Part shown: positions 34,655-43,648 of the stretch, piece after piece
Numbering within the stretch: position 1 is the first letter of the stretch
Layout of the letters: each line of letters opens with the position of its first letter
Assembly: GCA_958421655.1 (NCBI GenBank)
Contig: CATZMG010000007.1
Span: forward strand, 1-44,349
Direction of reading: 5' to 3'
Origin: an uncultured Collinsella sp.
Lineage (GTDB): Bacteria; Actinomycetota; Coriobacteriia; Coriobacteriales; Coriobacteriaceae
DNA length: 44,349 bases
Notes under the pieces: generated by a model
The model's input: only the letters and a program-made list of their open reading frames with translations
Told to the model about the DNA's origin: nothing
Databases searched by the model: none
Made by a program: the position numbers and the translations under genes

Positions 34655-35866
34655 TTAAATCAACTTAAAGCCCTTACGCTTGCCTACGGAGAGGGTGTCG
34701 CCCAGCTTGAGGACGCTGGGATCGATGTTATAGCTCTTGGGAGCCACGGCCTTGCCGTTGATCTTGACGCCGCCGCCGTCGATATCGCGACGAGCCTGGC
34801 CGGCGCTGGCAGAAAGACCCAGGTCCTTGAGCAGGCCGGCGAGGTAGATCTGGCCCTCGTCGTTGACGGTCAGCTCAACGTGCTTCTCGGGGAAGTCGGC
34901 GAGCTGGCCCTCCTTGAACACGCGGTCGAACTCGGCCTGAGCCTCGTCGCCGGCACCGGCGCCGTGGTAGGTGTCGCACAGGTCGCGACCCAGAGCGCGC
35001 TTGAGCTCGTAGGGGTCGGCAGAACCATCGGCCAGGGCAGCGTCGATCTTGTCGACCTCGGCCGGGGTGAGCGAGCTCGCCAGGCGGTAGTACTTGCCGA
35101 TCATCTCGTCGGGGATGGACATGATCTTGCCAAACATATCCTTGGGAGCATCGGTCAGGCCGATGTAGTTGCCATAGGACTTGGACATCTTGCGCACGCC
35201 GTCGGTGCCCTCGAGCAGCGGCATGGTGAGCGCGATCTGCGGCTCCATGCCCATCTTCTCCATGAGCTCGCGGCCGGCGAGCAGGTTGAAGAGCTGGTCG
35301 GTGCCGCCCATCTCCACGTCGGCCTTAATCTGAACGGAGTCGAAGGCCTGCATCACGGGGTACAGGAACTCGTGCAGGGCGATCGGCGTCTGAGACTGGT
35401 AGCGCTTGGTAAAGTCGTCGCGCTCAAGAATGCGGGCGACGGTGAACTTGGAGCACACCTGCAGCAGGCCGGCCAGGTCCATCGAAAGGATCCAGTCGCC
35501 GTTGTGCACGATGGTGGTCTTCTCGGGATCCAGGATCTTCATGGCCTGGCTCACGTAGGTCTCGGCATTGGCCTCAATCTGCTCCTGCGAAAGCTGCGGA
35601 CGGGTGGAATTCTTGCCCGAAGGGTCGCCGATCAGCGCGGTGCCGTTGCCGATGATGAGGGTGACGTTGTGGCCCAGGTCCTGGAACTGACGCATCTTGC
35701 GCAGCGGCACGGCGTGGCCCAGGTGCAGGTCGGGGCTGGTGGGATCGACGCCGAGCTTGATGTTGAGGGGCTCGCCCTTCTCAAGCTTCTTGCGAAGGTC
35801 GGCCTCGGGAACGATCTGCGCGGCGCCCGAGGTGATGATACGCATTTGCTCGTCAACAGACAGCAT
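34655..35866 (-). CDS. tyrS: Tyrosyl-tRNA synthetase
   Basis: A 403-residue class I aminoacyl-tRNA synthetase. The HIGH-type motif is HLGH in GVDPTSPDLHLGHAVPL and the KMSKS motif is intact (TDGVRKMSKSYGNYIGL). A C-terminal S4 RNA-binding domain (about 340-403, SASAGQARRDIDGGGVKINGKAV) binds the tRNA. It belongs to the TyrZ-like subgroup rather than the TyrS of E. coli, judging by the GVDPTSPDLHLGH form. The start ATG at 35866 follows AAAGGAGG. The 96-base leader carries a small hairpin (35888-35914) but no T-box features. Confidence 0.95.
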   Translation of the reverse strand: MLSVDEQMRIITSGAAQIVPEADLRKKLEKGEPLNIKLGVDPTSPDLHLGHAVPLRKMRQFQDLGHNVTLIIGNGTALIGDPSGKNSTRPQLSQEQIEANAETYVSQAMKILDPEKTTIVHNGDWILSMDLAGLLQVCSKFTVARILERDDFTKRYQSQTPIALHEFLYPVMQAFDSVQIKADVEMGGTDQLFNLLAGRELMEKMGMEPQIALTMPLLEGTDGVRKMSKSYGNYIGLTDAPKDMFGKIMSIPDEMIGKYYRLASSLTPAEVDKIDAALADGSADPYELKRALGRDLCDTYHGAGAGDEAQAEFDRVFKEGQLADFPEKHVELTVNDEGQIYLAGLLKDLGLSASAGQARRDIDGGGVKINGKAVAPKSYNIDPSVLKLGDTLSVGKRKGFKLI

Positions 35867-35962
35867 TGGGTATCCTCCTTTTTCTATAGCACCCTCGCCG
35901 AAAACGGCGGTGCTGGAAGTCCATAAACTCTCTTATGATAACAAACTGACGCGACGCGGCAC

Positions 35963-37921
35963 CTACGACAGGAAAATCCTCGTCCTGCCGCATGCGTCAA
36001 TGGCAACTGGCAGACGTGTACCGTCACGCTCGACCAGATAGCGTACCTGCCGACGACGCAAGCAGTCGCGGCAACGAACCTGTCCCGTCGCATCGGTGGC
36101 GCAGACGCCCTCGGCGGTCAGCAGGCAGTGCTCGCACACCATAAGCTCGGGACGGTCGGCGTCGACCGGACCCAAGACGCCGGGTTCAGCAGCCAGCTCG
36201 GCAATACGCTCCGCATCATTGCCGAGCAACTCGGCCGGCAAGTACACCCGCCCCGCACCGAATCCGCGCAGCCAGGTAAGCGTGGCCCGATTCGCGCAGA
36301 ACACCGGCGCCGCCACGTCAAACGTCACGCCCAGCTCGCGAGCGATCGCCACCTGCCCCAGGTTGCGGCAGACGATGCGCCCGGCACGCTGCATCAGTGA
36401 GCGGGTCCGGTCAGCGTCACTCGCGCGGCACACCTCGTCAAGCACCACAACGGCGTCGGACAAATCGAGTTCTCCGCGCGGGTCGGCATCCATCAGCTGC
36501 CAAGCAAAAACCATGCGAGTGGGAACCGCGCACTCCACCAACTCCGTCGATGCACCGCCATCCACCGCAACGCCCTCAAAGGGCAGCACTTCAACGGCAC
36601 GTGCAACGGGCGCAATCGCATCCGCCTCGGCCCGCATGCGCTCCAACACCGCCGCCGTCTGATCCAACACGCCGGCGCTGCGAATCAGGTACACCTCGCA
36701 GCCCGCGTCCACCTTACGCTTGCAATGCACGACGATGCGCTTCCCCGCTGCTGCATCCACCGGGCAGGGCACCTGCGGCCAGCGCTTGGGCGCATCGGGA
36801 CGCGCGTCGACACCCGGATAGAACCGAATCTCGAGCGTGTCACCCGCCGCCACGGCGGCGTCGAGCTCAACGGTCACCTCTTCGTGGCCAACGGCCACCA
36901 GGCGTCCCACGCGCACACCTTGGTTGATCGCACGCTCAAAGCTCATAAGCTCGGCACCCGAACGTCCTCGCAGGTACGCATCGGTAAACCCACGGTTAAA
37001 CGACCTTCCCAGCTCGCGCTCGAGCTCTTCCACGGCACCGGGGTCCCACGCGCCGTCGCACAGCATATCGAGTGCCCGGCGCCACACCCGCACCACGTTG
37101 AATACGTAATCAGGGTTCTTCATGCGCCCCTCGATCTTGAGCGACGCCACGCCGGCATCTACAAGCTCGGGCAGATGCGCAATACCCAGATAGTCGCGCG
37201 GACACAGCAGGCGATCTCCCTCGACGGCGGCAACACTCTGCCCAGCCTCGTCCACCAAGTCATAGGATAGACGGCACGGCTGCGTGCAATCACCGCGCAT
37301 CGCAGAGCGGCCACGTCGAAGGGCAGAGAACTCGCACGCCCCCGAATAGCCGATGCAAATCGCACCGTGGCAGAATACCTCGATGGGCACACCCGTGGCA
37401 CATAGCGCCGCAATCTCGTCGACCGTCAGCTCGCGTGCCGTCGTCACGCGCTCGACCCCCAGCTCATCGGCGGCAAGCCGCACGGCGCTCTCGCTATGAG
37501 CGCCCGCCTGCGTGGACAGGTGAATCTCGACCCCGGGAATCGCCGCGCGCAGCGCGCAGGCCAACCCGGCATCGGCGACAATCAGAGCATCGGCGCCCAA
37601 CTCCAGTGCATGAGCTCCCAACGCCACCGCGTCGGACAACTCATCGTCAAACACGAACACGTTGAGCGTTACGTACACACGCACGCCATGGGCATGCGCC
37701 ACGGCGCAGCCGCGCGCAAACTCGTCATCCGTAAAGCCATGGGCGCTCACACGGGCGTTAAAGCCGCCCAACCCCGCATAGATGGCATCGGCACCTGCGG
37801 CGATGGCCGCAAGCATCTGGTCGAGTCCGCCCGCCGGCGCCAGCAGCTCGGGCAGCGCCGCACCGGCAGCATCCAATCCAGTCTCGTATTGTCCGCTCGG
37901 CCCCATCGTCCGAATCGCCAT
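35963..37921 (-). CDS. U32-family protein, probably an RNA-hydroxylation enzyme
   Basis: A 652-residue member of the peptidase U32 family. The signature EVFCHGAICIGYSGACEFS spans residues 181-199 and is followed by GDCTQPC (Cys212, Cys216); Cys189, 196, 212 and 216 could hold an Fe-S cluster. U32 members TrhP and RlhA add hydroxyl groups to tRNA or 23S rRNA using prephenate, and RlhA has a similar length, so that role is more likely than proteolysis. The C-terminus adds CEHC...CRDC, a possible zinc knuckle. The start ATG at 37921 follows AAGGAG. It is divergent from the PBP gene. Confidence 0.85.
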   Translation of the reverse strand: MAIRTMGPSGQYETGLDAAGAALPELLAPAGGLDQMLAAIAAGADAIYAGLGGFNARVSAHGFTDDEFARGCAVAHAHGVRVYVTLNVFVFDDELSDAVALGAHALELGADALIVADAGLACALRAAIPGVEIHLSTQAGAHSESAVRLAADELGVERVTTARELTVDEIAALCATGVPIEVFCHGAICIGYSGACEFSALRRGRSAMRGDCTQPCRLSYDLVDEAGQSVAAVEGDRLLCPRDYLGIAHLPELVDAGVASLKIEGRMKNPDYVFNVVRVWRRALDMLCDGAWDPGAVEELERELGRSFNRGFTDAYLRGRSGAELMSFERAINQGVRVGRLVAVGHEEVTVELDAAVAAGDTLEIRFYPGVDARPDAPKRWPQVPCPVDAAAGKRIVVHCKRKVDAGCEVYLIRSAGVLDQTAAVLERMRAEADAIAPVARAVEVLPFEGVAVDGGASTELVECAVPTRMVFAWQLMDADPRGELDLSDAVVVLDEVCRASDADRTRSLMQRAGRIVCRNLGQVAIARELGVTFDVAAPVFCANRATLTWLRGFGAGRVYLPAELLGNDAERIAELAAEPGVLGPVDADRPELMVCEHCLLTAEGVCATDATGQVRCRDCLRRRQVRYLVERDGTRLPVAIDACGRTRIFLS

Positions 37922-38083
37922 CGACAAACTCCTTACCAAGGTATGCATTCACTCTGAAAAATGCCGTCTTCCAGCATACACGAGGCCTCGCGCGCCCCGT
38001 TTGGTTTATCGTGTAATAACTTATGTCCATCCTGCCCCGACGGCACATCCACCGTCCGGCACGACATACCTGGAGGTCAATAT

Positions 38084-40273
38084 ATGGGTCCTCGCCAACG
38101 ACAGGGACGCAGCCGTTCAAAGACGCATGCTCTGCCCATAATCCTGCTCTCGTTTTTGGGCTTTTTGCTTATCGCGGGCGTGGCGTTTGGCATCGGCATG
38201 GTCGGCAACGTCAACCGCTGGCTGTCCGATCTGCCCGACTACACCGACGCCAACGCGTATCTGGTGAGCGAGCCCACCGAGATCGTCGACTGCAACGGCA
38301 ACAAGATTGCGAGCTTCTACACGCAAAACCGCAAGTCCATCACCAAGGACGAGGTCTCCCCCTACGTGCTGCAGGGCACCGTTGACGTCGAGGACGAGCG
38401 CTTCTACGAGCACGGCGGTATCGACCTGTGGGGTATCGCGCGTGCTGCGGTGGCAACCCTCGGCGGCGGGCACGAAGGCGCCTCGACTATCACCCAGCAG
38501 CTGGTGCGCAACACCATCCTGCAGGAGGAGCAGTTCGACTCGACCATCGAGCGTAAGGTGCGCGAGGCCTACATCGCCGTCAAGATGGAGGACATGTACT
38601 CCAAAGACGAGATCCTCATGATGTACCTCAACACCATCTATTACGGCCACGGCGCCTACGGCATCGAGGCCGCAGCCGAGACCTACCTGTCCAAGAGCGC
38701 CGCCGACCTCACCCTGAGCGAGGCCGCGCTGCTCATCGGCCTTCCCAACTCGCCCTCGCAGTACGACCCCACGGTCAACCCCGACCTGGCGCTGTCCCGT
38801 CGCAACAAGGTCCTCGACAACATGTTGCGCCTGGGCCACATCACGCAGGAGGAACACGATGCCGCACAGGCCGAGCCCATCACCCTCAACGTGACCGAGA
38901 TTTCGGGCAGCGGCGTCGACGTATACTCGCAGCCCTACTTTGTCGCCTATGTTAAGCAGCTGCTGGAGCAGGAGTTCTCGACCGACGTGCTCTTTAAGGG
39001 CGGCCTGACCGTCAAGACCACCATCGACCCCACGATGCAGCAGGTGGCAGAGAATGCCGTCCGCGAGCAGCTCGACACGCTCTCGCTCGACGGCCTGGAC
39101 ATGGGCATGGTCGTCGTCGACCCCAAGACCGGCTACATCAAGTGCATGGTGGGTGGCTACGACTACAACGCCGACGAGAACCACGTAAACCATGCCACGG
39201 CCAAGCGTCCCGTCGGCTCCACCTTTAAGGCCTTTACGCTGGCAACTGCCATCCAAAACGGCATGAACCCCAACGTCACCCTCAACTGCAACTCGCCGCT
39301 CAAGGCCAAGGGCACCACGACCGAGGTCCAAAACTACGCCAACCATAGCTATGGCAACATCTCGCTCAAGCAGGCGACGGCATACTCCTCCAACACCGGC
39401 TACATCCAGGTGGCGGAAGCCGTCGGCAACAGCAAGATCATCTCGCTCGTCAAAAAGCTCGGCATCGATCCCGCCAAGGACAACATCGAGGACGTTCCCG
39501 TCATGACGCTCGGCACCGGCTCGATCTCGCCGCTCGAGATGGCCGCCGCCTACGCGACGTTTGCCAACGGCGGCTACTATCGCCAGCCGATCGCCATCAC
39601 CGAGATTGACTCTCGCACCGGCTCGGTGCTGTACCAGCACACCGACAATCCCTCACAGGTGCTTACCGAGGGCGAGGCCGCCGCGGTCACCGATGTTCTG
39701 TCCGGCGTCATGCAGGGCGGCGGTACGGGTGCTGCCGGTGCCCTGAGCGTCAACCAGCCCTATGCCGGCAAAACGGGCACCACCGACAACACCACCAACC
39801 TGTGGTTCTGCGGCTATACCCCGCAGCTGGCGTGCGCCCTGTGGACCGGCTATTCCGCGGGCGAGATCCCCATCCAAAAATACGGCACAGACCTGCTGGG
39901 CGACAGCACCAACCTGCCTGTCTTTAAGCGGTTTATGAACACCGTTCTGACCGGTACCGAGCGCGAGGAGTTTGCGACCGGAACGGCGCCCACCTATAAG
40001 AACAACAGCGTCTGGAAGTTCTACGGCACCAACAACACCAAGAAGACGGAGAACGACGACAAGAACGAGGACGAGAACGAGGACGAAGAGGAAACCACCA
40101 CTACAACGACTACCACGACGACCACGACCACCGAGACCACGGGCGGCGACACCACCGGCGGCACCGGTACGACCGGTGGCTCCACCGGTGGTTCGACCGG
40201 CGGCGATGGCGGCACGCCTACGCCCACGCCCACTCCCGACCCCTCGCCCACGCCTGACGATACGGTCGGCTAG
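38084..40273 (+). CDS. Class A penicillin-binding protein (PBP1A type)
   Basis: A 729-residue bifunctional peptidoglycan synthase. A basic cytoplasmic tail is followed by one membrane helix (about 19-41). The GT51 glycosyltransferase domain has EDERFYEH (Glu103) and GASTITQQLVRN. The transpeptidase domain has STFK at 379-382 (nucleophile Ser379), SSN at 435-437 and KTG at 563-565. After about residue 655 comes an acidic stretch, 13 consecutive threonines (671-683), a Gly/Thr-rich part and a TPTPTPTP-like tail, probably reaching through the wall. The start ATG at 38084 follows TGGAGG. It acts outside the cytoplasmic membrane. Confidence 0.95.
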   Translation: MGPRQRQGRSRSKTHALPIILLSFLGFLLIAGVAFGIGMVGNVNRWLSDLPDYTDANAYLVSEPTEIVDCNGNKIASFYTQNRKSITKDEVSPYVLQGTVDVEDERFYEHGGIDLWGIARAAVATLGGGHEGASTITQQLVRNTILQEEQFDSTIERKVREAYIAVKMEDMYSKDEILMMYLNTIYYGHGAYGIEAAAETYLSKSAADLTLSEAALLIGLPNSPSQYDPTVNPDLALSRRNKVLDNMLRLGHITQEEHDAAQAEPITLNVTEISGSGVDVYSQPYFVAYVKQLLEQEFSTDVLFKGGLTVKTTIDPTMQQVAENAVREQLDTLSLDGLDMGMVVVDPKTGYIKCMVGGYDYNADENHVNHATAKRPVGSTFKAFTLATAIQNGMNPNVTLNCNSPLKAKGTTTEVQNYANHSYGNISLKQATAYSSNTGYIQVAEAVGNSKIISLVKKLGIDPAKDNIEDVPVMTLGTGSISPLEMAAAYATFANGGYYRQPIAITEIDSRTGSVLYQHTDNPSQVLTEGEAAAVTDVLSGVMQGGGTGAAGALSVNQPYAGKTGTTDNTTNLWFCGYTPQLACALWTGYSAGEIPIQKYGTDLLGDSTNLPVFKRFMNTVLTGTEREEFATGTAPTYKNNSVWKFYGTNNTKKTENDDKNEDENEDEEETTTTTTTTTTTTTETTGGDTTGGTGTTGGSTGGSTGGDGGTPTPTPTPDPSPTPDDTVG

Positions 40274-40295
40274 AAATCATCCGGCCATAAGCAAC

Positions 40296-40336
40296 AAGGC
40301 CCCCGAACAGCTTATTCAACTGCTCGGGGGCCTTTT
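40296..40336 (+). terminator. Intrinsic terminator of the PBP gene
   Basis: AAGGCCCCCGA (40296-40306) pairs with TCGGGGGCCTT (40324-40334), with extra CAG/CTG pairing inside, followed by a TTTT tract. Confidence 0.9.
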
Positions 40337-40377
40337 AGTTTAAAGCGACCTAGCAGGCGGTCTTTATACCGGCAAAC

Positions 40378-40412
40378 AAAAAGGGGGTACCGACCATCGT
40401 CGATACCCCCTT
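40378..40412 (-). terminator. Intrinsic terminator of argR
   Basis: AAGGGGGTA (40381-40389) and TACCCCCTT (40404-40412) form a 9-bp stem; on the minus strand it runs into TTTTT. 50 bases after the argR stop. Confidence 0.88.
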
Positions 40413-40461
40413 ACAGGCAACTATGTCAGCGCGCGCAGGGCCGAGCGCACGACCCGCACGC

Positions 40462-40899
40462 CTACTTGCGAGAATTGCTCAGCTTATTGATCAGCGCCTC
40501 GAGACGCTCGCCGTCCTCGGCCGTCTGGGCAATAACCAAAATCGTATCGTTGCCGGCAAGCGAGCCAAGCACATCGGGCAGCTCTGCCGCATCAACGGCG
40601 GCGGCGATGCCGGAAGCCGTGCCAGGCTGAGCCTTGATCATAACCAGATTATCGGTGCGCAGAACGCCCGTTACGAGCTCGGAAACCATACGCTGCAGGT
40701 GCAGGTCCTCTGCCAGAACATAGATGCCCTCAGGGAGCTTACGCAGCCCCATATCGGCAATATCGCGAGAGACAGTCGCCTGCGTGCAATCAAAGCCCAT
40801 AGCGCGGAGCTCATCGACCAGCACGCGCTGCGTGCGGACGTCCTTATTGCGCACAATATCTCTAATGGCATCCTGGCGCCCATTGCGTTTTTTAGCCAT
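40462..40899 (-). CDS. argR: Arginine repressor ArgR
   Basis: A 145-residue regulator. The N-terminal winged helix (about 5-70) includes FDCTQATVSRDIADMGLRKL; the C-terminal domain carries the arginine-binding and trimer motif GTASGIAAAVDAAELPDVLGSLAGNDTILVIA. Hexameric ArgR with arginine represses arginine synthesis and in some species activates its breakdown. The start ATG at 40899 follows GAGAGGG; an upstream in-frame codon is unlikely. Upstream are an ARG-box-like sequence (40943-40967, TTGAATAG and CTATTTGA) and a TTTCGAAA inverted repeat (40988-41025), possible self-regulation sites. No arg genes are nearby. Confidence 0.93.
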   Translation of the reverse strand: MAKKRNGRQDAIRDIVRNKDVRTQRVLVDELRAMGFDCTQATVSRDIADMGLRKLPEGIYVLAEDLHLQRMVSELVTGVLRTDNLVMIKAQPGTASGIAAAVDAAELPDVLGSLAGNDTILVIAQTAEDGERLEALINKLSNSRK

Positions 40900-40987
40900 A
40901 CAAACCCTCTCTCCAAAAGATGGCGGAGACAATCAATCAGTGATTGAATAGTTTAACGCTATTTGAAGGCTTTTGTGTATAAGAACG

Positions 40988-41025
40988 CATTTCGAAACAA
41001 TTCTATGCAAATTTGTTTCGAAATG
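40988..41025. promoter_or_regulatory. 13-bp inverted repeat built on TTTCGAAA upstream of argR
   Basis: CATTTCGAAACAA (40988-41000) and TTGTTTCGAAATG (41013-41025) are perfect reverse complements with 12 bases between. Each arm contains the palindrome TTTCGAAA. The sequence TTTCGAAACAA also occurs upstream of gltB at 4089-4099. It is likely an operator. Confidence 0.55.
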
Positions 41026-41031
41026 AGCCGT

Positions 41032-42072
41032 TTAGGCGGTTTTTACGCCCGTCCGGTTAAGAAAAGCTGCCAGATGCGTACACATCACGCAGCGCGCGGG
41101 CTTGGCGCTGGCGATCGGCCCAAACAACAGACCAAGTCCCCGATGGTTATCCTTGAGCGCGGCGACCATCTGACGGGTTCGAGGCGCCTCGAGCATATCA
41201 CGCATGCGGGCGGAACGCTCGATTGACGACACTCCATGCGGGCTCAGACACAAATTCTCGATGCAGGCGACCAGTCCGGCAAAGTAGAACTTTTGGCTTG
41301 CCAGCTTGAGCCGACCACCGCTATCTGCTTCCGAGAGTGAGTCCGCAAGCTCGTCGAGCGCTCGAGTGTCATCGGATATCCTGGCATACATGGTGGGATC
41401 AAAGGCATCTGTAAGCTTAGGTGCCACCGCGTGGAAACAAGCGTCGCCGCAGCCGGACACGAATCGTGCCTGCGAGAGTGCATAAGCCATAAACTCAACC
41501 GTACGGTACGCCTTGCCGCGCGACAGGCATGCCTCAAACAGCGGACGGCTATACATCACGCCAGAGGTCTGAGCGACTAGGCCGCCCAAAATCAACTGGG
41601 GCAGCCCAGTCACCATAGAAGACTCGTCTTCTATGGCAATAGAGGCAGCATCCAAGACGCGCGAATGACGCTCGCGATGCGCATCGTATCGATCGAGCGA
41701 CACCGAGGGGAGCACAATGTCTGCCGCAGTATCGCACGCGATATCGACCATCTTGGAAAGGGCCTGCGGAGCAAACCACTCATCGGCGTTCATGGCGATG
41801 ATTTGAGAGCCGCGCGAGGCATCAAAACCGGCACGAAGACAAGCGCCGCGCTTCGCGTCCTCGACGTCAATCAAATCAATATGGATGTCCCTGTCGGCAG
41901 CAACTTGAAGCGAATGGCGCACACCGGGCGCAGCATCGCGGCAGACAACGACAATCTGCAAATCATAGAGGTCTTGGTTCTGGATACTCTCGAGCGCACG
42001 CATCGCATAGCTGGGCGAACCTTCTACCACAAGGATCACCGAAAGTCGCGGATGCGAGCCACGTCGAACCAA
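41032..42072 (-). CDS. Glycosyltransferase family 2-like protein
   Basis: A 346-residue protein with a GT-A fold N-terminus: RLSVILVVEGSPSYAMRALESIQNQDLYDLQIVVVCRDA, then KRGACLRAGFDASRGSQIIAMNADEWF, where NADEW takes the place of the DxD metal site. The C-terminal half is not recognised. No membrane helix is visible. The start is TTG at 42072 after AGAGGA; no better start was seen. It would add sugars to a surface glycan or lipid, but the acceptor is unknown. It lies upstream of argR without a clear terminator between. Confidence 0.75.
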   Translation of the reverse strand: MVRRGSHPRLSVILVVEGSPSYAMRALESIQNQDLYDLQIVVVCRDAAPGVRHSLQVAADRDIHIDLIDVEDAKRGACLRAGFDASRGSQIIAMNADEWFAPQALSKMVDIACDTAADIVLPSVSLDRYDAHRERHSRVLDAASIAIEDESSMVTGLPQLILGGLVAQTSGVMYSRPLFEACLSRGKAYRTVEFMAYALSQARFVSGCGDACFHAVAPKLTDAFDPTMYARISDDTRALDELADSLSEADSGGRLKLASQKFYFAGLVACIENLCLSPHGVSSIERSARMRDMLEAPRTRQMVAALKDNHRGLGLLFGPIASAKPARCVMCTHLAAFLNRTGVKTA

Positions 42073-42233
42073 GTTATCCGTCCTCTCGACAGCAATGAAT
42101 CAAACTGTCGTTCATGGTACACCCCGGCAATAAAAGCAATGAGACACCGGTTGCACTGCACGCCAAGAACAGATGTTGCACACGCGCAGCCCACAGATGA
42201 CAGGTGCCGACGAACGGCGCGTCGAGCCCTCCC

Positions 42234-43058
42234 CTAGTCGAGCACGACAAGCTCGGCGGGATCGTAATCCACGCCCATAAACGTAAGGCCGCAGGCAGGA
42301 GCCGTGGGACCCGCAGCGGTGCGGTCGCAAGCATCGATGACCTCGCGCATCCACTCGGGTTCACGGCGATGCATGCCAATCTCGACAAGCGTGCCCACGA
42401 TCGTACGGACCATCGAATGCAGAAACGCATTGCCCTCGATGGTAAACGTCAGGATGTCCTCGCCAAACGCAACCTCATGGCCAAACTCGGCACGCATCAC
42501 GCAGCGATGCGTGGGCTTGCCAACGGCCGAGGCAACCTTGCAAAAGCTTTTAAAGTCCTGCTCGCCCAAAAGCGCAGGGCAGGCGGCCGCCATCGCATCG
42601 ACGTCGAGGGGATAGCGATGCCACCACACAGCACCGCGTGACAGCACGGGCCGCGCATCACGATCGGCAATGCGATAGGTGTAAGTGCGAGAGCGCGCGT
42701 CAAAGCGCGCAGAAAAGCCCTTACGAGCCTTGTAGACCTCGTTGATGGCGATATCTTTGGGCAGCAGGGCATCCATAGCCCGCAGCCACCTACGGCGCGT
42801 ACACGCGAGCTCAGCGTCCGTTACGGGAACGCTGATGTACTGAGCCACGGCATGCACGCCGGCATCGGTACGCCCCGCGCACGTCAAATCGATCGGGCGG
42901 CGAAGCAGCGTCTCGATGGCTCGACGCAGCTCACCCGCAACCGTCGTCTGTCCCGGCTGCTCGGCAAATCCGCTATACGACGAGCCATCATAGGCCACGC
43001 GAAATACGAGCGTGGCGTCAAGCTCGGAAATCGAATTGAAATCAGACGGCGCAGTCAT
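42234..43058 (-). CDS. truA: tRNA pseudouridine synthase A
   Basis: A 274-residue enzyme that makes pseudouridine at positions 38-40 of the tRNA anticodon arm. The catalytic Asp is in the CAGRTDAGVHA motif (about residue 62-72) and family segments RVAYDGSSYSGFAEQPGQTTV, FSARFDARSRTYTYRI and NAFLHSMVRTIVGTLVEIG are present. The start ATG at 43058 follows GGGAG. It follows rplQ in the classical rpoA-rplQ-truA order, but a strong terminator after rplQ (43101-43124) lies between them. Confidence 0.95.
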   Translation of the reverse strand: MTAPSDFNSISELDATLVFRVAYDGSSYSGFAEQPGQTTVAGELRRAIETLLRRPIDLTCAGRTDAGVHAVAQYISVPVTDAELACTRRRWLRAMDALLPKDIAINEVYKARKGFSARFDARSRTYTYRIADRDARPVLSRGAVWWHRYPLDVDAMAAACPALLGEQDFKSFCKVASAVGKPTHRCVMRAEFGHEVAFGEDILTFTIEGNAFLHSMVRTIVGTLVEIGMHRREPEWMREVIDACDRTAAGPTAPACGLTFMGVDYDPAELVVLD

Positions 43059-43093
43059 GGGCGCTCCCAACAAACAAGTAACGGTATCGCGTC

Positions 43094-43124
43094 AAAAAAA
43101 GAGGGGTACGCGAACGTACCCCTC
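43094..43124 (-). terminator. Intrinsic terminator after rplQ
   Basis: GAGGGGTACG (43101-43110), loop CGAA, CGTACCCCTC (43115-43124): a perfect 10-bp stem. On the minus strand a T7 tract (43100-43094) follows. It ends the ribosomal protein/rpoA operon before truA. Confidence 0.93.
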
Positions 43125-43150
43125 GAATATAGCCTATGCAGACGGAAAGT

Positions 43151-43618
43151 CTACTCAGCGGTCTCCTCAGCAGGAGCCTCCTCGACGGCCTCGACCTTCT
43201 TGGGAGCAGCGGCCTTCTTGGGGGCCGGAGCAGCCTTCTTGGCCTTAGGCGTGCAAGGCTCGGTGACGAGCTCCATGATAACGATGGGAGCGTTGTCGCC
43301 CTTGCGGTTGCCGAGCTTCATAATGCGGGTGTAACCGCCGTTGCGGTCCTGCCACATACCCTGAGCAGCCTTGTCGAAGATCTCGGCAACGAGCTGCTTA
43401 TCGCCGAGCTTGGCGATAGCCAGACGACGAGAGTGCAGGTCGCCCTTCTTGGCCCAAGTGATGATCGGGTCGACGACCGAACGCAGCGCCTTAGCGCGGG
43501 TCTCGGTGGTCTTGATGCGGTCGTTCTCGAAGAGGGCCTTAGCAAGGCTCTTCTTCATGGCCTTGGTGTGGCTCGCATCGGTGCCGAGCTTCAGGCCCTT
43601 CTTAACGTTGTGACGCAT
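43151..43618 (-). CDS. rplQ: Ribosomal protein L17
   Basis: A 155-residue large-subunit protein. The core (residues 1-118) begins MRHNVKKGLKLGTDASHTKAM and includes the LFENDRIKTTETRAKALR and RNGGYTRIMKLGNRKGDNAPI motifs. A C-terminal Lys/Ala-rich tail (KAKKAAPAPKKAAAPKKVEAVEEAPAEETAE) follows, as is common in actinobacterial L17. It lies 30 bases after rpoA in the same operon; the ATG is at 43618. Confidence 0.96.
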   Translation of the reverse strand: MRHNVKKGLKLGTDASHTKAMKKSLAKALFENDRIKTTETRAKALRSVVDPIITWAKKGDLHSRRLAIAKLGDKQLVAEIFDKAAQGMWQDRNGGYTRIMKLGNRKGDNAPIVIMELVTEPCTPKAKKAAPAPKKAAAPKKVEAVEEAPAEETAE

Positions 43619-43648
43619 GGTCTAGTTTCTCCTCAAATATGCGAAGCA

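Noticed and set aside
35867..35962. T-box leader of tyrS
   Set aside because: The gap is only 96 bases and holds one small hairpin; no T-box antiterminator sequence or specifier loop is visible.
38117..39640. 507-codon minus-strand frame
   Set aside because: Antisense to the PBP gene.
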